NCBI GenBank assembly: GCA_017939855.1
Contig: JAGAZW010000019.1
Span: 1 to 10,035, forward strand
Length of the DNA stretch: 10,035 bases
Source of the DNA: Clostridia bacterium
GTDB taxonomy: Bacteria; Bacillota; Clostridia; Oscillospirales; Acutalibacteraceae
Direction of reading: 5' to 3'
Position numbers and translations under genes: made by a program. Shown piece after piece: positions 5,939-10,035 of the stretch. Numbering within the stretch: the first letter of the stretch is position 1; every line of letters begins with the position of its first letter. Under the pieces are notes generated by a model. It was not told where the DNA came from. It searched no databases and saw only the letters and a list, made by a program, of their open reading frames with translations.

Positions 5939-6748
5939 TTAGTCTTCGCTGCAAAGGGAACAAGAACCGTTGTTTGTGTTGCGTGGAGGGAAGAAGTCAT
6001 CTGTTGGAAATTTGATTCTGCGGAAAACATCGCACGGACGGTCGGTAGAATCCTCACATTGCTTTTCGGGTATGCAGAAATCGTAAACGGGAATAAGCAT
6101 TTGAACATTTCGTATGAGCTGAACAATGGTGAAAAGACCGATTGTAGCATAAACGGTTGGAGTTCCTGGTTCGAGATTAGTTTCAATCTCACCGCCTAAG
6201 TATTCACTGATTTGTTTAGGAATATATCTTACATTTTCATAGCAATCCCTTATTTTGCCGATTCTTGCGGTGAGTACTATTGGATCAACGCTTTGCACGA
6301 CGCATTTTGGCGCAGTATTTACTGATTGTGTATCACTTGAACTACAGTTATCGCCGGCAAGACTTGAAAATACCTGCACATTACCGTCACTTCCATAGAG
6401 AATAACCTTTTTTGAAAATGCTGAAATACCGTTAACAGAAGTGGGGCAACTGTTGGGTGAGGTGAAGACATCGAAGTTCATAAGGAAGAAAAAGGTTAGG
6501 TCGCAAGAATAAAAACCTTTGTTGAAGCTTACGGGTTCAACATCAATAAAAACATTAAGTATTTCTGCCGATTTGAGTCGCACACTGATTGCCTGATTAA
6601 TACAGTTTTGGGCATCTTTAGTGAAGAAACAACGCAAATCTTCAAGGCAGTCACGGTCGCAGCAGGAATCGTATACCCTGCCTGCGTCGATACAAACAGC
6701 CTCTTTAAAATTGCCGGTACCGAGTTCGCAGTTATTTGTTTCGGACAT
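5939..6748 (-). CDS. Cys-rich conserved clostridial protein of unknown function
   Basis: The 269-residue product has 17 cysteines, clustered at both ends: residues 7, 19, 29, 30, 34, 40, 49 at the start and 225, 231, 239, 263, 266 at the end. The N-terminal motif AVCIDAGRVYDSCCDRDCLE (17-36) is echoed near the C-terminus by PVYDFCIPEKQCED (220-233). The middle has mixed beta-type hydrophobic segments (ILNVFIDVEPVSFNKGFY, 63-80; KVILYGSDGNVQVFSS, 114-129; VVQSVDPIVLTARIGKI, 150-166). There is no signal peptide or membrane span. From memory, proteins with this YDSCxDKDCLEDLR pattern occur widely in Clostridia as uncharacterised proteins; I know of no assigned role. Cysteine-rich, non-secreted proteins in spore formers are often coat proteins, which is only a guess here. 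The ATG is fixed by AGGAGGTAA (6761-6753). Confidence 0.8.
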   Translation of the reverse strand: MSETNNCELGTGNFKEAVCIDAGRVYDSCCDRDCLEDLRCFFTKDAQNCINQAISVRLKSAEILNVFIDVEPVSFNKGFYSCDLTFFFLMNFDVFTSPNSCPTSVNGISAFSKKVILYGSDGNVQVFSSLAGDNCSSSDTQSVNTAPKCVVQSVDPIVLTARIGKIRDCYENVRYIPKQISEYLGGEIETNLEPGTPTVYATIGLFTIVQLIRNVQMLIPVYDFCIPEKQCEDSTDRPCDVFRRIKFPTDDFFPPRNTNNGSCSLCSED

Positions 6749-6788
6749 AGTATTACCTCCTAAAAGTTTTGAAGCCTGACTTCATTAC

Positions 6789-6817
6789 ATAATATGGTTT
6801 TTTTTCAATATGGTGAA
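6789..6817 (-). promoter_or_regulatory. Possible promoter for the Cys-rich gene
   Basis: On the - strand, TTCACC (6817-6812) and TATTAT (6794-6789) are 17 bases apart, matching consensus at four and five positions. It is the best vegetative-type candidate in the 196-base gap to bipA. I looked for sporulation-type boxes and found no convincing pair. Confidence 0.35.
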
Positions 6818-6875
6818 AAAAATAATTTTTTATATGAAAAACATTAGGATTAAAGCTTGTTTGGGGGTATTTAAT

Positions 6876-6904
6876 TTGACAATAAAGTTAATATGCTTTA
6901 TAAT
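6876..6904 (+). promoter_or_regulatory. Consensus promoter of the typA operon
   Basis: TTGACA (6876-6881) and TATAAT (6899-6904) are both perfect and exactly 17 bases apart. This is the strongest promoter in the window and implies high basal expression. The transcript would start near 6911, about 34 bases before the ATG. Confidence 0.9.
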
Positions 6905-6944
6905 ATATACTTTATAAGAATTGTTGTCAGGGGACGAAGGAAAA

Positions 6945-8771
6945 ATGGAAAAAAGAATTGAAAACTTAAGGAATATAGCTATAATTGCCCACGTAGATCA
7001 CGGCAAAACAACTCTTGTCGATCAGCTTTTAAAACAAAGTGGAACTTTTCGTGAGAATGAGGCTGTTAATGAGCGTGTTATGGATTCCAATGATTTAGAA
7101 AGAGAAAGAGGAATCACGATACTTTCAAAGAATACCAGCATTGTTTATAGGGGCATAAAAATAAATGTTGTTGATACTCCGGGACACGCTGATTTCGGCG
7201 GCGAGGTTGAACGAATACTCCAGATGGTCGACGGGGTATTGCTTTTAGTAGACGCATTTGAAGGTTGTATGCCGCAGACAAGATTTGTTCTCAAAAAAGC
7301 TCTTGCTTTGGGTAAAAAAGCTGTTGTTGTAATAAATAAAATCGACAGACCAATGTCACGACCTATTGAGGTAGTCGATGAGGTACTAGATTTGTTTATT
7401 GAACTAGGAGCCGACGATGATCAAATAGAGTTTCCGGTTATTTTTGCCTCTGGCAGAGCAGGGTATGCAACCTATTCTCCCGATGTGCAGGGTAATGATA
7501 TGCAACCGCTTTTTGAGGAGATTATTAAAAAAATAGATCCCCCCATGGGAGACGATGAGGCTCCGCTACAAATACTTTTTACCAATATTGAATATGACGA
7601 TTATCTTGGAAGAATAGGTGTCGGAAGAGTAATCAGAGGCAAGGTAAATGTCGGTCAAAACATTGCGCTTTGCCGTAAAGATGGCACAACCTATAATGTT
7701 AAGATTGCTAAATTGTTTATGTATAAGGGACTTAAAAGGGTAGAAGTGGAAAGTGCGGCTGTGGGTGATATAATTCAAGTTGCAGGTATAACTAATCTTG
7801 AAATAGGGGAAACCGGTTGCGATGTTGACTGTATCGAAGCATTACCTTTTGTAAAAATCGATGAACCCACTCTTTCAATGAATTTTATGGTTAACAACTC
7901 TCCGTTTGCTGGAAAAGACGGAAAATATGTAACTTCCAGAAATCTTCGTGATCGTCTTTTTAAAGAGGTTATGACAAATGTCAGCTTAAGGGTAGAGGAA
8001 ACTGAAAGCGCCGATACATTCAAGGTTTCTGGTAGAGGAGAGCTGCATCTTTCTATCCTGATTGAAACTATGCGTCGACAAGGCTATGAATTTCAAGTAT
8101 CACCTCCGTCGGTAATATATAAAAAAGATGCAGACGGAAAACTTTTAGAGCCAATTGAACTTTTAATGATAGAGGTTCCGGAAGAATATGTGGGTACTGT
8201 TATGGAACGATTAGGAAAACGCCATGCAGAGCTTCAAAATATGGGCACAAGAGAGGGCGGAACTTCACATCTTGAATTCTTAATTCCGGCACGTGGCCTT
8301 TTAGGTTATCGTTCGCAATTTATGACCGATACTAACGGTAATGGTATTATGAACCATATTTTTAACGGATACGAGCCCTACAAGGGAGATATCGAACAGC
8401 GTAATACAGGTTCTATTATCGCCCACGAAACAGGTGAAGCTACCGGGTATGGACTTTTTAATACACAAAGCAGGGGCAGACTTTTTATCGGTCCGGGCAC
8501 TCCGGTTTATGAGGGAATGATTGTAGGTGAAAACCCAAGAAGCGAGGATATAGTGTGTAACGTATGCAAGAAAAAGCAAATGACCAATACTCGTGCTTCA
8601 GGTTCCGATGATGCCTTGCGACTTATACCGCACTCAGTTTTGAGCCTAGAGCAGTCATTAGAGTTTATCAGGGATGATGAGCTTGTCGAAATTACACCCG
8701 ATAATATCAGACTTCGTAAACGTATTCTTAACAAAGAACAACGAATGAAGTTTGAAGCGAAAAATCGTTGA
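6945..8771 (+). CDS. typA: Ribosome-associated GTPase TypA/BipA
   Basis: TypA is a translational GTPase of the EF-G/LepA group that binds the 70S ribosome and helps ribosome assembly and stress or cold adaptation. The 608 residues match the family length. GTP-binding motifs are clear: AHVDHGKT (15-22), RGITI (55-59), DTPGH (77-81), NKID (131-134), SGR (169-171). A beta-barrel domain II follows (about 200-290), then EF-G-like domains and the BipA-specific C-terminal domain, including LEFLIPARGLLGYRSQFMTD and GYGLFNTQSRGRLF. I choose ATG 6945, preceded by GAAGGA and AGGGGA, because family members begin a few residues before ENLRNIAIIAHVDHGKTT. An in-frame TTG at 6921 would add eight residues with no family match. 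First gene of a three-gene operon. Confidence 0.96.
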   Translation: MEKRIENLRNIAIIAHVDHGKTTLVDQLLKQSGTFRENEAVNERVMDSNDLERERGITILSKNTSIVYRGIKINVVDTPGHADFGGEVERILQMVDGVLLLVDAFEGCMPQTRFVLKKALALGKKAVVVINKIDRPMSRPIEVVDEVLDLFIELGADDDQIEFPVIFASGRAGYATYSPDVQGNDMQPLFEEIIKKIDPPMGDDEAPLQILFTNIEYDDYLGRIGVGRVIRGKVNVGQNIALCRKDGTTYNVKIAKLFMYKGLKRVEVESAAVGDIIQVAGITNLEIGETGCDVDCIEALPFVKIDEPTLSMNFMVNNSPFAGKDGKYVTSRNLRDRLFKEVMTNVSLRVEETESADTFKVSGRGELHLSILIETMRRQGYEFQVSPPSVIYKKDADGKLLEPIELLMIEVPEEYVGTVMERLGKRHAELQNMGTREGGTSHLEFLIPARGLLGYRSQFMTDTNGNGIMNHIFNGYEPYKGDIEQRNTGSIIAHETGEATGYGLFNTQSRGRLFIGPGTPVYEGMIVGENPRSEDIVCNVCKKKQMTNTRASGSDDALRLIPHSVLSLEQSLEFIRDDELVEITPDNIRLRKRILNKEQRMKFEAKNR

Positions 8772-9664
8772 TGATGTATATAATACTTGATTTAGAGTGG
8801 GATAATTCTTATCTTCCTTCAAAAAACAGATTTATAAATCAGATTCTGCAAATCGGTGCGGTAAAACTCAATAAAGATTTTGAAATACTCGATACTTTCG
8901 AAGCTACAATAAAATCTTCTTTTACAAAACGTGTATCGGGAAGATTTTCTAGGCTTACCGGAATTACAAACGAGACTATGCGCTCGGGGATACCGCTTGA
9001 AACGGCAGTAAAGGCTTATAACGAATGGATTGGTACGGATACCGTTACTATGACCTGGAGCACCTCGGATTTATTCAGTATTATAGATAATGAAAAACTT
9101 TTATTGAATAATTTGCGATTCAAAATTGATAAATACCTTGATCTTCAGTCTTTTATTCAAAACGAAATCAGAATGATGGGTGTTGAGATTACCTCGCAGA
9201 TATCACTTTTGAATGCAGCAAATATTTTGAAAATAACCGCAGATGAACTTTCGTTGCATAGCGCAAAATATGACAGTCTGCTTTGTGCGGCTTTGTTGAA
9301 AAAATGTTATCAAAAAGAGCGTTTTGAAGCTATGATAAAGGATACATCGAATCCGGAATTTTTTGAAAGACTTTGTTTTAAACCGTATTATATTAGTGAT
9401 ATTAAAAGCGGAAATATCAATAAAGAACATATGAAATTTAACTGTGATATTTGCGGTTCAAAGGGAATAAGAAAGAGCAAGTGGAGATATAGAAACAGAT
9501 GGTTCGTTGCGGATTTTTTCTGTAAAAAGTGTTCAAGAGAATTTTCGGGTAGAGTCTCTTTTAAGAAAACATATGACAACTTAATAGTGAAAAGAAAAAT
9601 TTGTGAGGTTAAAAAGAAGGAAGAAGGTCAAGATGAAGTGCAATCTGTGTCCTCGCCACTGTAA
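8771..9664 (+). CDS. DEDDh 3'-5' exonuclease with C-terminal zinc ribbon
   Basis: The first 180 residues form an RNase T/KapD-type exonuclease domain. YIILDLEWDNS carries Asp7 and Glu9, followed by NQILQIGAVKLN and FSRLTGITNETM. TWSTSDLFSI provides Asp100, and LHSAKYDSLLCAALL provides His163 and Asp168, so all expected catalytic residues are present. Residues 225-254 add a four-cysteine zinc ribbon (CDIC ... CKKC) with basic and aromatic residues between, then SFKKTYDNLIVKRK, suggesting nucleic-acid binding. The substrate (RNA or DNA) cannot be told from sequence. The bipA TGA (8769-8771) overlaps this ATG, and no good Shine-Dalgarno is seen, so translation is probably coupled to bipA. ATG 8774 is an equal alternative. 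KapD of Bacillus, a relative, affects entry into sporulation, but a shared role is not implied. Confidence 0.85.
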   Translation: MMYIILDLEWDNSYLPSKNRFINQILQIGAVKLNKDFEILDTFEATIKSSFTKRVSGRFSRLTGITNETMRSGIPLETAVKAYNEWIGTDTVTMTWSTSDLFSIIDNEKLLLNNLRFKIDKYLDLQSFIQNEIRMMGVEITSQISLLNAANILKITADELSLHSAKYDSLLCAALLKKCYQKERFEAMIKDTSNPEFFERLCFKPYYISDIKSGNINKEHMKFNCDICGSKGIRKSKWRYRNRWFVADFFCKKCSREFSGRVSFKKTYDNLIVKRKICEVKKKEEGQDEVQSVSSPL

Positions 9665-10035
9665 TGCTGAGCGTACCCATACTCAAAATGTCGGAGGCTT
9701 TTGCAGCATGCCGCTTGGGGCTGTTGTCGCAAGAGCAGCGTTGCATTTTGGGGAAGAACCGTCAATAAGCGGAAAAAACGGCTCCGGCACGGTTTTTTTT
9801 AGCGGTTGTTCACTTTGTTGCGTCTACTGTCAAAATGCGAAAATAAGCCAAGAAAACTACGGGAAAAGCATATCTGTTAATAGACTGGCGGAAATTTTTC
9901 GAGAATTAGAGAACCAAGGGGCTCATAACATTAATCTTGTCAGTCCCACACATTACGTACATTCAATAATCGAAGCCTTATCAATATATAAACCTAAAAT
10001 TCCCGTTGTTTATAATTCAAGCGGCTATGAGGATA
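9633..10035 (+). CDS. Radical SAM protein, PflA-like (COG1313 type), 3' end outside window
   Basis: This frame is open from ATG 9633 to the window edge (134 residues seen). An N-terminal cysteine set, MKCNLCPRHC with Cys3, Cys6, Cys10 and then Cys24 in GGFC, precedes the radical SAM cluster motif: GCSLCCVYCQN gives C-x3-C-x2-C with Cys59, Cys63 and Cys66, the ligands of the SAM-binding 4Fe-4S cluster. The motif ending in CQN and the LCPRxC head are typical of the pyruvate-formate-lyase-activase-like proteins grouped as COG1313 (PflX). INLVSPTHYVHSIIEAL also fits. The target of this group is not known; a glycyl radical enzyme is only one possibility. It starts 32 bases inside the exonuclease gene, behind GAAGGAAGAAGG, so the two are almost surely co-transcribed. 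Confidence 0.88.
   Translation, partial: MKCNLCPRHCNAERTHTQNVGGFCSMPLGAVVARAALHFGEEPSISGKNGSGTVFFSGCSLCCVYCQNAKISQENYGKSISVNRLAEIFRELENQGAHNINLVSPTHYVHSIIEALSIYKPKIPVVYNSSGYED

Noticed and set aside
5864..6199. 111-codon ORF on the + strand
   Set aside because: It lies opposite the 3' part of the Cys-rich gene and runs through a perfect terminator hairpin. It overlaps the end of the 39-residue ORF, has no good RBS, and its product shows no family pattern.
6770..6784. TGAAG-CCTGA-CTTCA interrupted palindrome near the start of the Cys-rich transcript
   Set aside because: Only five base pairs around a 5-base spacer; too weak to call an operator or an RNA structure.
6921..6944. TTG 6921 as the start of typA
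   Set aside because: It adds eight residues without family match and would lie only about 10 bases from the predicted transcript start; ATG 6945 has nearby purine-rich sites.

Overview
The window reads as an AT-rich chromosomal segment from a Gram-positive, clostridial bacterium, probably of the Ruminococcaceae/Oscillospiraceae type. The reasons are strong purine-rich ribosome binding sites, TTGACA/TATAAT-like promoters with 17-bp spacers, a MecA-type ClpC adaptor, a single-copy-style BipA GTPase, and a Cys-rich protein of a kind I associate with Clostridia. The assignment is inferred from gene content and style, not from a marker gene. I see no rRNA, tRNA, CRISPR array, insertion sequence or phage gene.

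Left part (1-2956, all + strand): a good promoter drives a 24-codon leader ORF whose stop codon directly abuts the ATG of a YgjV-type membrane protein. That membrane protein is cut by an in-frame TAA, and the conserved-looking last 20 codons still lie open behind it. Next come cysK (cysteine synthase, own promoter inside a 9-bp inverted repeat) and an FtsW/RodA/SpoVE-family glycan polymerase. A perfect 17-bp bidirectional hairpin ends this block and also ends the convergent citrate synthase gene.

Middle part (2956-6748): citrate synthase (- strand) and ribulose-phosphate 3-epimerase (+ strand) diverge from a compact region holding two back-to-back promoters. The rpe gene runs into the 3' end of a convergent mecA-like gene with a 4-base overlap, and a 12-bp hairpin lies inside the end of mecA. 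Divergent from mecA is an ORF for a 39-residue single-span membrane protein, too short for most gene callers. It ends at another perfect bidirectional hairpin, shared with a convergent gene for a 269-residue protein with 17 cysteines.

Right part (6749-10035, + strand): a consensus sigma-A promoter (TTGACA, 17 bp, TATAAT) starts a tight operon. It contains typA/bipA (ribosome-associated GTPase), then a DEDDh exonuclease with a C-terminal zinc ribbon (start overlapping the bipA stop), then a radical SAM protein related to pyruvate-formate-lyase activases (start 32 bases inside the exonuclease gene). The last gene is cut by the window edge.

Most genes are ordinary housekeeping genes (cysteine synthesis, envelope growth, central carbon metabolism, proteolysis control, ribosome-linked GTPase). 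I do not see a clear new defence or mobile system. The parts most worth a second look are the interrupted ygjV with its coupled leader ORF, the 39-residue membrane protein, the Cys-rich protein and the GTPase-exonuclease-radical SAM operon.
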